Origin: Centropus unirufus
Lineage: Eukaryota > Chordata > Aves > Cuculiformes > Centropidae
DNA length: 64,000 bases
Reading direction: 5' to 3'
NCBI GenBank assembly: GCA_013397695.1
Contig: VYZI01000068.1
Location: 484,878-548,877, forward strand
Positions 53,352 to 63,619 of this stretch are shown in pieces; the stretch's first letter is position 1; every line of letters begins with the position of its first letter. Under the pieces are notes generated by a model. The model made no database searches and had not been told where the DNA came from. It saw only the letters and a program-made list of their open reading frames with translations. The position numbers and the translations under genes are program-made.

Positions 53352-54510
53352 TGTGGTGAGTTGAGCTTGGCTGGCTGCCAGACACCCACCCAGCTGCTCT
53401 TTCACTACCCTTCCTTGACAGGACAGGGAAGAATATAAGATGAAAAACCTCCTGGGTAGACAAAAAGACAGGAAGATCACTTAGCAGTTACTGTCACAGG
53501 CAAAACAGACCTGACTCGGGAAAAAATAAGATATTTCCAGTTAAAATAGCATTAACTGGTAAGAAACGAGGACAAAAACCCTAAAATACCATCCTCCCTC
53601 CCCTTTTTCTCAGGCTCAACTCCCTTTCTTCCATCCCAATTCCTTTGCCTCCGTCCCACCTCCACAGTGAGCAGCACAGTGGGGATGGGGAATGAGGGTT
53701 GCAGTCAGGTCATAACAGTTTCTCTCTGCTGCTTTTTCCTCCTCACACTTTTCCCCAGCTCCAGACCAGCATAGGTCCAGGTCTTTCCCACAAACTGCAG
53801 TCTCTTGGGATAAAGCTGCTCCTATGTTGGCTCCTCTCCAGGGGCTACAGCTCTTGCCAGCAGCCAGCTCCTGCAAGGGCTCTCCACAGGCTGCAGCTTT
53901 CTTCTGAACATGCTCCCCTGCTCTCACATAGGGTCCTCCACACTCTGCAGAGTGGACATCTGCTCCACCATGGTCCTCCCAACAAGATGCAGGGAAACAC
54001 CTGCTCCAGTATGGTCTGCTAGGGTTGCAGGGAAGACCTACTCCCACTCCTCCTCCTCTGGCCCTAGTGTTGACAGAACTAATTATCGTGGTTTTTTCCT
54101 CACTGCAGAGTGATGTTTTGCCCTTCAGTAAATGTGTTTTCTCAGAGATGTCTCCACCTTGGCTGATGGTCCTGGCCATGCCCTTCAGCGTGGCCCTCAG
54201 ACCATGCTGGAACTGTGTCCAGCTCAGGGCAGCCCTAGCCTCTCCTCACACAGGCTGCTCCACAGTCCCCAACACCTTGCCGCAGGCACCCAGTGCCACA
54301 GTGACGCAGCTTGTCTCCTCGAGTCCTTTTCTTATTAAAGGATCAAAAGCTGAATATTGTTTTCTTGGGTTGTTTTCTTTTTTTCTCCTGATGGGGTTTG
54401 TCCAGCCACAGCACAAGGGAAGTGGCCAGCTGTCTCCAGGCATTTCTGATTCAGGGGACATGATGAAGCTGTTTGTCAGCTTTCTTGCCCACTATTTCTG
54501 TAATTAGCAG
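53352..54510 (-). mobile_element. Avian endogenous retrovirus LTR, GC-rich, with internal repeats
   Basis: The left edge TGTGGTGAGTTGAGCTTGGC and following CAGACACCCACCCAGCTGCT, GGCAAAACAGACCTGACTCG and GGGGATGGGGAATGAGGGTTGC blocks match a long LTR type I know from many bird genomes. That type reads as a sense-strand LTR on the minus strand. From about 53750 to 54040 it contains diverged ~40-bp units built on CTGCTCCA, GGTCCTCC and a GGGCTGCAGG-like motif. The right part (GGACATGATGAAGCTG to about 54500) matches the other end of the type. The 187-codon minus-strand frame at 53616-54179, the longest in the window, lies within these repeats and is not a recognised viral protein. No gag, pol or env sequence flanks it, so it looks like a solo or degraded LTR. 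I could not find a convincing target duplication. The right end is approximate. Confidence 0.75.
53750..54040 (-). repeat. Minisatellite-like repeats inside the LTR
   Basis: About seven imperfect units of roughly 35-45 bp share CTGCTCCA...GGTCCTCC...GCTGCAGG (read on the + strand). Examples sit around 53855, 53885, 53930, 53965 and 54000. The pattern raises local GC and keeps several frames open by composition. Confidence 0.6.
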
Positions 54511-54584
54511 AGCTGCGTTTTAGATAGTAAAAGTGTTTGTAGCTGGAGGCACTTCATCTTCAATACCTAGAAAAGCTTTTAAGC

Positions 54585-54600
54585 TTTTTTTTTTTTTTTT
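54585..54600. repeat. Poly(T) run
   Basis: Sixteen consecutive T residues about 75 bp right of the LTR's approximate end. Confidence 0.85.
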
Positions 54601-54882
54601 AATAAGAGGCTGTGTAACTCCCTTGGACATCTCAGACTTCAACACAGGAATTGCCTCTGTTCAGCCAGATTTGTGAGGTGAAACATTCTCCATATAATGC
54701 ATTTCACAACAGAGAATAAAGGGTTTCAATTAAAGAACACCTAAACAGCAAACAATATGAATAATTTCCTCTTCAAGGTCAGTGTTTCCACACCTGAAAC
54801 TTTTAAAATAATAGCTGAGGAAAGAAATAATTTCCTACAAGCAGTGCTACCCAAACTGGCTGGGTGACCACGCTTCCAAGAC

Positions 54883-54906
54883 CACTTCAGGAGTCACTTC
54901 AGGGGT
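54883..54906. repeat. 12-bp tandem duplication
   Basis: CACTTCAGGAGT is followed directly by CACTTCAGGGGT, with one mismatch. Confidence 0.75.
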
Positions 54907-56470
54907 GTGGTGCAAATGGACCAAGGTGAACACACACAGTGTTACGTCCACCAGGCAGAGGTGTCCTCGTACGCAGCAGCAGGGGAGACTGGGCCAGGCT
55001 GGGCTGCATTTTCTGCTGATGTGACGTTACTGAAGCCAGCAGTGTTTTGTCAGCAGATAATTCAGCATGTGATCATAAATGTTTGTTATACAGGTATAAA
55101 ATCCATGTAGGCTGGGTATGAAACAATGACCTGATGTGTTGGGGGGCTGTTGATGGCAATGCTCTGGTTTTCCTGTGTAGGGCACAGTACACTGTTTTGT
55201 TTGTATTTTTAATGTGGGTTGTCATCTGAACAAAGGTCAAATGTCTTTGTAGATAGAAGCTCATGTATACTGCAGATATGCGCTTTAAAATAACACCTAC
55301 ATGCAAACAGCCTTAAATACAAAGTAAAACTTAAAGCTGTTTTGTCAGAACCAATAGGTGTATTTTTTCTTTATCTGAAAAGAGGATTTTATTTTCCAAC
55401 CATCACTATTTTTCTAGTGGATTTTCAGTAAAAAAGGCAAAAAAATCTCTCCTTTGCTTGCACACAGTTGAAAAGCCTTCATCTTAAAAATACAGGAGAA
55501 TTGGACATGCCGATTATTAAAATAATGTTATCATTTTCCTGCAGGCAGTACCTAAGTAGTATTGCCTCTTTTTTAAAATAATGGAAATGAGAAGTATAGC
55601 CCTTTTATGAAACCCTGTGTATTTCTTTCCACTATCTCCACTCATTTTTTTTCAAACAAAATGTTCATCCTTCTGCAAATGTTCAAGTCCACACATGCTG
55701 TAATCTTTTGCTCCTCTTCAGCTTCCTACACAATAGATAAAGGCAACACTCCAACTTTGCCTTTTTCAAATGTTAAGAAAAGATGAATTTCCATATATCT
55801 ACTAGGAGTCCAGGATGTCCTTACTCCCTAGATGGCAAATGCAGGTGGAAACCAAACCCATTAGAAGTTTTGAAATGAGTCAGTATAATTGGAAACCTTG
55901 GCCACCTAAATTCTTTGTGGAAATATGATTCAATTAAATGTGAGAGTTAAGTTTGGGGGTTTTTTGTGGGTTTTTCATATTATTTAGTGTAGTCTGAGGG
56001 TCTGTTTTGGGGCAATTCCTCCTGGGTAGGAAAATTTGCTGCCTTGCACCACTAGGCTGTTCCCCCTTACTCTGACAACCGGCAGCACAAGTATTAAGGT
56101 GATTATGTAGTGTGGCTCCTATAGAAGCTACAAAGCCAAAACCAATTAATCCACCCAGATATTTAAATATCCCTTACTTTGTTTATAAGCCCTGCAGCCA
56201 GATACCTTTACGGAACTAGCCCAGAAGCAGGTGTCAAGTTCCTCTTTGAGTCAGACTCCAATAGCTGCCAAGATTTAGTGTTTAGGTTGCTGGCATCTCT
56301 TTATTTCTACACAACCATTTGTATGGGAGAAAGCCCATGTAACCTAGCCCAAGTTGCAATGAGAATATGACTTTGTAGATTATAATTGCTGATACAAGCT
56401 CAGCCTGTATGCCACAGTTCACATACATTTTTTATGAACGTATAATTAGAGCAATTCTGATCTCCTGCAG

Positions 56471-56632
56471 GTTCCAGCTTTGGAAATGAAGAGCAAACCA
56501 CTCCTAAGGCATCTGCACCTTCTAAAGATGTCCCCAAGGGGAGCAGCAAGAGCACAATGCAGGGGTCAAGCAGCATAGCAACTCCACGTAGGAGCTTACT
56601 TCCAGCACCAAAAACTGCCACAGCACCTGCTG
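56471..56632 (+). CDS. MTUS2: MTUS2 internal coding exon (partial gene)
   Basis: A 162-nt internal exon follows a pyrimidine-rich tract ending in CTCCTGCAG and precedes a GTAAGTGC donor. Frame: two bases complete a split codon, then 53 sense codons, then one base, so both introns are phase 1 and the exon can be skipped without a frameshift. The peptide is Ser/Pro/Lys/Thr-rich and low in hydrophobics. It contains SSFGNEEQ near the start, then PSKDVPKG, and PRRSLLPAPK near the end. From memory, human MTUS2 has FGNEEQ, PSKDTPKG and PRRSLLPAPK in the same order and spacing, just before its C-terminal coiled coil. MTUS2 (TIP150/CAZIP) is a microtubule plus-end protein reported to bind EB1 and the kinesin MCAK. 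S-L-L-P (56593-56604), with Arg-Arg before and Lys after, fits the [ST]-x-[IL]-P EB-binding pattern. No neighbouring exon was recognised, so the gene here is partial. The paralogue MTUS1 is less likely, as I recall no matching segment in it. Confidence 0.9.
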
Positions 56633-57351
56633 GTAAGTGCTTCAAACTTGAAACACCACCTGCATCAGCCCAAGAAGTGCAGGGCCTTGTTACAACGCTA
56701 TTTTACTGCTTGCTCGATTAATTTTCATGCCGCTCTTGGACACACTGCCACTGTGCTGATTTGGACTCCAGTTGCTGTAGCCTCTTTGAAACACAGTCGA
56801 CAACATGGATATAATTTCATTTTGTGAACTCTACCTGGAGTTGAAGGCATTTAGTACACCTAACTACACATGCCAGAGAGTATGTATTACTGGTTCTCAC
56901 CAAACAGCAGATAATCCGTTTTTAGGTATGCTTGCCAGGATGAGAGTACTGCTGTCCAAGTTGAAGCCATTTGTGGTGTTTTTACTGAGAGAGAAGGAGG
57001 CAAGTAAATAAAGCAAGAAAACTTAGGGTAGTTTCCTTACCTAAACACTCTTTCAACTTGAACCAATTATATCTCAAATCAGCCAACAATAAGCCATAGT
57101 TGTCACACACGAAAGTTTATAGTTTTCTGCAAAATGTTTTTTTTTTTTGTTGTTGAAAAGTATATGTGTCGCTCCATTGTCTCCTACTCATGCTTGTTTC
57201 ATGCTGACCCTTCACTAGCTGGGCACTTTGGCATGGTGTATGACTCCAGGTTCCCCTTGGCAAGGTTGTCGGGTGTGTATGTTCTTGGATAGGACTCACC
57301 ACTTCTGAGAGAATAAACAGCAGCTCATGCCCCCACTCAGTGGGGAGAGAA
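56633..57351. other. Intron sequence downstream of the MTUS2 exon
   Basis: Begins with the GTAAGTGC donor. No further exon, RNA gene or repeat was recognised before the CR1 copy about 720 bp downstream. Confidence 0.55.
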
Positions 57352-58140
57352 CATAGAGTCATAGAATCACCAGGTTGGAAGAGCCCTCCGAGATCATCAA
57401 GCCCAGACATGCCTGTCCACCACTAAATCATATCCCTCAGCACCTCATCTCCTCGTATTTTAAACAACTCCAGGGGTGGTGATTCAACCTGAGTCCCCAG
57501 TGACCCTTTCGGTGAAAAACTTTTTCATAGTTGGCACAGCTTGAGGCTGTTCCTCCCTTCCCTTCACCTGTCACTTGGGAGAAGAAACCAGTACCCACCT
57601 CTCCACAACCTCCTTTCAGGCAGTTGGAGGTAGGGATAAGGTCTCCCCTCAGACTCCTCTTCTCCAGGATGAAAAAACCCAGCTCCCTCAGCGCCTCCTC
57701 ACAAGACTTGTTCTCCAGCCCCTTCACCAGCTTTGTTGCCCTTCTCTGGACACACTCCAGAACCTCAACATCATTCTTGGAGTGAGGGGCCCAGAACCAA
57801 ACCCAGGATTCAAGGTATGACCTCACCAGGGCCAAGTCCAGAGCAGAATCACCTCCCTGGCCCTGCTGGCCACACTGTTTCTGGTACAGGCCAAGATGCC
57901 ATTGGTCTTCTTGGCCACCTGGGCACACTGTTGGCTCATGTTCAATTGGCTGTCAAACAACATCCCTAGGTCCTTCTCCTCCAGGCAGCTTTCCAGCCAC
58001 TCTTCCCCAAGCCTGTAGTGCTGCATAGGCTTGTTGTGTCCCAAGTGCAGGACCCAACATTTGGCCTTGTTAAACCTCATCCTGTTGGTCCAGCCTGTCC
58101 AGATCCCTTTGCAGAGCCTCCCTACCCTCAAGCAGATCAA
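57352..58140 (-). mobile_element. CR1 LINE, 5'-truncated, with ORF2 remnant
   Basis: About 790 bp of CR1 on the minus strand, from tail units at the left (ATAGAGTCATAGAATCACCA) to a 5' truncation after CTACCCTCAAGCAGATCAA. A 163-codon minus-strand frame (57437-57928) keeps recognisable reverse transcriptase C-terminal peptide, including SKNDVEVLECVQRRATKLVK and a following LRELGFFILEKRSLRGDLI. The upstream part of ORF2 (57823-58152) is in another frame, so the gene is broken. It lies in the intron just after the MTUS2 exon, antisense to the gene. Confidence 0.93.
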
Positions 58141-61100
58141 GGGTGCTTTCAATCCTTATTTAGTCCAGCTAGATGAAAGTCAAGGGAGAAGGATGTGGTC
58201 TTTCGTCCAACAGTCAGAAACAACTGTCTCTGTCAGAAAACTGCTTACTTCCATCATCTGCACTCGCTAACTGGGGTGTGGACCAATATATAAGCAGAAG
58301 ATATGGATAAAATGTTGTACAAGTTTTTCGTTTCTGTTTTTTTTTCCCTCTTTTCTTTTAAGCTTACTTTCCTCTCTTCTGGTCCCTTGCAAAGTTATGT
58401 CATTTCAGGCTACAGCAGTATTTGATTAATATCAGATTTGGCCTAGACATCTCCAGCAAAAGCTTTTCTTTTCCAGCTAGTATCATTGGCATGAAAAGCA
58501 TTAAAGGGCTATTTTAAGTTTCTAAAGAGGAGCTCTTCTGGCCTCTGGGCTTCTTTTGTCACAGGCCAGAGGACCATTAGAAATCCTGGGTCTTTTACTA
58601 CTTGGGCAGCCTCACATGGGTGAGTCCTTGCCAAGGAGGTGTCAGTGTTGGGGCACTGCAGTGAGCTGGAAATGTTTGAAATGCAAACATGCTAATGTAG
58701 ACGCAAAAAATCTAGTACTGGCAGGACTAATTAAATGATTCCAGCTGTCACCTCCGAGTTTGCACAGGTTCCAAATCTCAAACCCACACAGGAAGGCAGA
58801 AATTACAACTTAATGCAAAACAATATTGATCAAGCAGTAGGTTTCCAGGAAGGGTGTTTGCCCTCGCATCAAGGCATAAACACTGAAGGGGAAAAGAATT
58901 ACTGAGGCTGGTAGAAAGCTAAACTTGGCTTTCAATTTGGGTTTTTAATCTTTGAAATCATTTAATCTATGAAACAATTTAATCTATGAAACAAAAGGCT
59001 GGATTTTTTTCTGTATTGTAATGTCTCTGGAGGCAAAGGTGAACAATAAAAGGCCATACAGAATTTGGATCATTATGATAAATTCTACCACTTTTTTTCC
59101 TTCCAAAGAACCTTCATTTGCTTATTGTCCTGAGGTTGTCAATAGATGTTTCTTGTGTTATCACTTAATCTTGGTCCAGTTCCCATCAGAGCATTTTTTG
59201 CTGTTTTTGCATGACCCTCTAGGAGCCATGGATATGTCTGTTTCCATGGGGGCACACAAAAGGAAACACTTTGCCTGTGCTTCAAGCTGTGAACTGATGG
59301 GTTGAGAGCGACACTGAGCTGCTAATACTATAACATGCCTGAGCTAGTAGGCCCCAAGGAGACAGAGCAGCTTAGCTTCTGCGTTGGATTTGCTTCCCTC
59401 CAGTCTGCAGAGTGCAGTGCTCAGTCCTTGTGCCTGTGGGTGCATGGCTCCATACAGGTGTGCCCTGTGCAGGAAGTGCCATGTTCGGGCTTGCACTGGA
59501 AAGCAATTAATTTTGTTCTGATTGCAAAGCCATTAGTCTGACTCTGCTGTTGGTTCCTAAGCTTTCTTGCAGCCAAGAAGCTGTCAGTGTGTAGAACAGG
59601 AGACAGGCTTTGATCCATCAACCCACAATGACCTTTCCAAACCAGGGATGTGATGGGGATTATGCATGCCACAGTAGCATAGAGCCAGGAGGTACGCTAC
59701 TAGAACATGTTAGATCCAGCACAGCTGGAAAAGGGGTGAAATTACTGTCTCCCACTCTGGAGGTCAGGAATTTCAGTCATCTGCCCAGCCTCTTCCCAGC
59801 AAAGCACCTCTGTTTGCACTAGCAAAGACTGTATACAGCAACGTGTGGAACCCATTGCCGTGACCTCACTGAATTTATAGTCCAGTCTTGATAGGGAGAC
59901 GCAGTCAAGTGAAGTCAAACTTGCCCGTTTTCTTCAAGGAAGGAAGCTAAACATTTGAAGCAGGGATATCTGGCTGTGTTGTGCAGAGTCAGACACAGGT
60001 CCTGAACAGGGACACCCAGCAACTTCGCAAAGTTGCTGATAAACACAACTGATAGAAGCAAAAAACCCCATGTTAGTCCAATGTTCTGGTTTAATTTTTA
60101 TATGAGCCAAGGTACCAGTAGATGTATCTGTGATCAAGTCATGATTTGTTTAAATAAAACAGTATTTTGTTCCTCACAATGCTAGATATCTGATGCAGAT
60201 AAAGGCTGAAATAAATCAAAGATAAAGATGAGTTTTTAGCCAGTGTAATCCTGCCTCTCCTGCTGTAATACATGAACCTTTTGTGTAGAACCTGATGTGA
60301 CAGGGAGCCCTATAGAATGTAAAATCTTCTGTTTAAGTGACCTTTGGGTGGTTTTGCACATCTTTTTAAGGATGATGCACAAAATGACCTTTTAAAAATA
60401 GAACTCTTTATTAAATCAGAAGGAAGATGCTACAGATCAAATTTAGAAAGTGGAGAAAGGGCAATTAAATGCTCATATTGCATTGAACTTTCTGATCCCA
60501 GGCAAACAAAGGCAAGTAACAAGCTCTTTGAAACTTGTCAGATATCATATTTTAAATATGGCAGAGAAAATGCACGGGTGTGCTGAAAAGGCCAGTCTCC
60601 AGAAGGATGTCCTGCCGCAGACAGGGGATGTAAATGTTGAAAGTCTGCATGTACAGACACTGTTGAAATGTCTGCTTGTTGCAAAGGGGAGAAAACAACC
60701 ACTGACATAGGCTGCCAATTTCTGCTGAGCACGTCTGGCATCAGTGCTGGGCATCCCAGGGCAGCAGGATGGATAATGATAAGGAAACAGGAGTAAATTC
60801 AGTGTTTCAGAAAGGGTTGAAGATATATTAAAAAATAATCCAACCCCAACCTACTTTAGGTTCCCAAACTGGTCTATCATAAAGGTGACGAATGTCATGC
60901 TTGGGGAGAAAGCCAGACTCACCGCTGTACCAGCAACACCAAGGAAAACTTCCCTCATACTCCACACTGCAGAGATGCAATGTTTTGAGAACAGTGGCAT
61001 GCATACATGTCTAATATTCTTCCGATCTATCCTATAATGACAATTGCATGCAGAGACATGCTGAAGGACAGAAAAGCATGGAGGGGCGTATATCTATTCT

Positions 61101-63085
61101 CCCTCTCAGCCCAGTTTCTGTACTGCTGCGCTGGCATCAGCCCAGCCCCACCATGGAGTCATGTTTGGAAGGAATAAAACCACCAGTTTCCTGTTTCTTT
61201 TTCAGCAGTTGGCAGAAAACAACACTTCGCACAGAGGCTGTGACCAAAGGGAAAGGGATGGTCTCCTCCATGGGTAGAAATTATTAGGTGGGGTTGCGTG
61301 ATGTGTATATTCATACCCTCCATGTGGGTGGGGGGAAATCCCTGACTCCAGCAGCAAGGACTTATTGCACAAATCAACACCATCTTGCAAGTGAGGTATA
61401 TTTTTCCATAAGAAAAAGTTAATCAATAACATGACCTTGGGGTGAATTTTGCATTGGCAGAAGAAGCCACCAGCCTTGTTCTGTCAAAATCAGAAGGCCA
61501 GGCTGTTCCATGATCAGCACTGTTCAAGTCAGACATACTTTTGAAAAGTAGGGAAACCACAATGATTTCTTCTATATGTTCTGTGTATGTGGAGAATGAT
61601 ATATGTTCTATGTATAATACTCCCAGCTATCACCAAGTAATAATTTCTCTTGGGCTTCATGTTTCATATTTGTTTATAAGCATATACTGCCCCTGTCCAA
61701 CCTCCTATGCAAGAGACTGCAGTTACTGAAGGGCTTAGAGCATTCCACTGTCACAACTGGAGTGCAGAGATGTTATACATATTCTATACAGCATATTTTA
61801 CAAAAGTAAAAGGGGAGAGGAAATATTTCAGAAAGAGAATAGCAGTCGTTTGAGTATAAAGATTTTTTCTGAAAGAGTGGATTATGAGGTGATGTAAGAA
61901 TTGCATTTGTATTTCAAAGATGAACATAATTTTAACTAGGTGTGAATAAGAGAATAACCAACAAAAATCACACGAAAGCTCTCATGTGTTGGATGTTACC
62001 GGAGCAGATCACTTGTGCTGTAAATTGTCATTAAAAAAAATAACTACTCAAGAGAGAATATACTCCCAATAATTGACTAAAAGGGCATGTCAAAAAAATT
62101 GGGATGTAGGGTATAAAATACGTTTAATTAAGGAAAGTGAGCTCCTGTAGCTACTGCGGTGCGGTGATTCAGGTGATCAAAAAACTTTTCTAGCATGGGA
62201 AAATACTAGTGGAAAATCATTGCCATGCAAATTGTTTTGAAGACATCAACTGATTGCTTTGAGACTAATCTATTAAAAGAATGTACTTAATTAGTTTTCA
62301 GTGTGTTGCACATACCTTTTTGTGTGTTATTAAACCCCTTTCATATTTATATACATGTCAACATGTGAAAAATAGTGAAAAAAAGCAAACTTGAATGGAA
62401 ACCGAGCCAGGTCCTTTAAATTCACTTAAAATATTAGCTCCTTTGAGAAGTAAAGCAATAAGCTGACTGATGTTTACCATTGCTATTACTGTTACATATT
62501 TTGTTTAAAGACAGGTGAAAGCAGCTTTCTGTCAGAAACTTGACAGCTCACGCCCACTTCTAAAGACAAAGAAGCTTTTACGTCCCACAGGTGTTGATAA
62601 AAATGTATAATCTTTGAGGCTCACCTATAGTGAATTTTCTGTTTAAAATTTCCCTGAAACTGTGGGAATACCTGCAGAGGGCATTGTTCAGAGATAGCAG
62701 TGTAACAACTTCCCTCCCTCAAAGGGGATTTGTGTTATGAAACCCTTAGATTAATGTTCACCATGGCACAATTCAGATTCTAAATCAAACTGGGATCTAA
62801 TGCTGTCATCATCTGGGCAAAAGGCTTGTGTTTGTAGCGGTGTATCTGGTGAATCTTCAAGATGCATAAAAACCCTCAGTGTTACATGCCACTGCAGTTA
62901 GTAATACAAGAAGATGTCTGCGTTGTGTAATGGAAAGGGAATTCAGATGGACAGTGATTTCTGAGCTGGTGCAGACAGGTCTGGACGGTCACAAAGTACA
63001 GCACCATGCAGGCATAGCTGCTTAAATCCAGAAGCAGTACAGTGCTGTAATCAGTTGATTATAATAAATTAAATTGCTTTAGACC
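58141..63085. other. Unassigned intronic sequence
   Basis: No recognised exon or mobile element. A 17-bp tandem repeat lies at 58942-58993. Frames of 60-94 codons are present without homology I know. I looked here for the next MTUS2 exon (a Lys-rich segment leading into coiled coil) and did not find it. Confidence 0.5.
58942..58993. repeat. 17-bp tandem repeat
   Basis: Two identical 17-bp units, ATTTAATCTATGAAACA, at 58960-58976 and 58977-58993. A degenerate third copy (TTTTTAATCTTTGAAATC) lies immediately to the left. Confidence 0.85.
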
Positions 63086-63619
63086 AAATGAGCATGAGCC
63101 AGCAGTGTGCCCAGGTGGCCAAGAAGGCCAATGGCATCTTGGCTTGTATCAGACACAGCATGGCCAGCAGGTCCAGGGAGGTGATTGTGCAACAAAGCTG
63201 GTGAAGGGGCTGGAGAAAAAGTCTTATGAGGAGCAGCTGAGGGAACTGGGGTTGTTCAGCCTGGAGAAGAGGAGGCTGAGGGGAGACCTTCTCACTGCCT
63301 ACAACTGCCTGGAAGGAGGTTGTGGAGAGGTGGGTGCTGGATTCTTCTCCCAAGTGACAGGTGATAGGACAAGGGGAAATGGCCTCAAGCTGCACCAGGG
63401 GAGGTTCAGGTTGAACATTAGGAAAAAAACTTTTATCAAAAGGATCATCAGGCACTGGCCCAGGCTGCCTCAGGAGATGGTGGAATCACCATCCCTGGAG
63501 GTGTTTAAAAGACGAGGAGATGAGGAGCTTAAGGATATGGTTTAGTGGCAGACAGGTGTGGTTGGACTTGATGATCACAATGGCCTTTTCCAACCCAGTG
63601 ATTCTGTGATTCTATAATC
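63086..63619 (+). mobile_element. CR1 LINE with internal deletion
   Basis: A + strand CR1 3' portion running from ATGAGCATGAGCCAGCAGTG to a tail of ATTCTGTGATTCTATAATC. Compared with the copy at 57352, about 100 bp are missing at 63190/63191, where GTGATTGTGC joins AACAAAGCTGG. The remaining ORF2 end is well preserved as peptide (KSYEEQLRELGLFSLEKRRL, then VTGDRTRGNGLKLHQ). The deletion leaves a 146-codon open frame (63105-63545) whose first ~25 residues are out of frame with respect to reverse transcriptase, so it is not a functional protein. Confidence 0.93.

Larger units (their letters stand above)
54511..56470. other. Intron sequence upstream of the MTUS2 exon
   Basis: It contains a T16 run (54585-54600) and a 12-bp tandem duplication (CACTTCAGGAGT/CACTTCAGGGGT, 54883-54906). 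The last ~30 bp form the acceptor region of the MTUS2 exon. No other exon was recognised. Confidence 0.55.

Noticed and set aside
53616..54179. 187-codon minus-strand open frame, longest in the window
   Set aside because: It lies wholly within the repetitive LTR, is built from its ~40-bp units and matches no viral or host protein I know.
56400..56645. 81-codon minus-strand frame over the MTUS2 exon
   Set aside because: It is a shadow of the real + strand exon.
57437..57928. 163-codon minus-strand open frame as a gene
   Set aside because: It is a CR1 ORF2 remnant, and the upstream part of the protein is in another frame.
61160..61260. Good acceptor-like sequence (TTTCTTTTTCAG) as a further MTUS2 exon
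   Set aside because: The downstream frame hits a stop within 13 codons and does not match the expected Lys-rich MTUS2 continuation.
63105..63545. 146-codon + strand open frame as a gene
   Set aside because: It is the CR1 reverse transcriptase end joined out of frame by an internal deletion.
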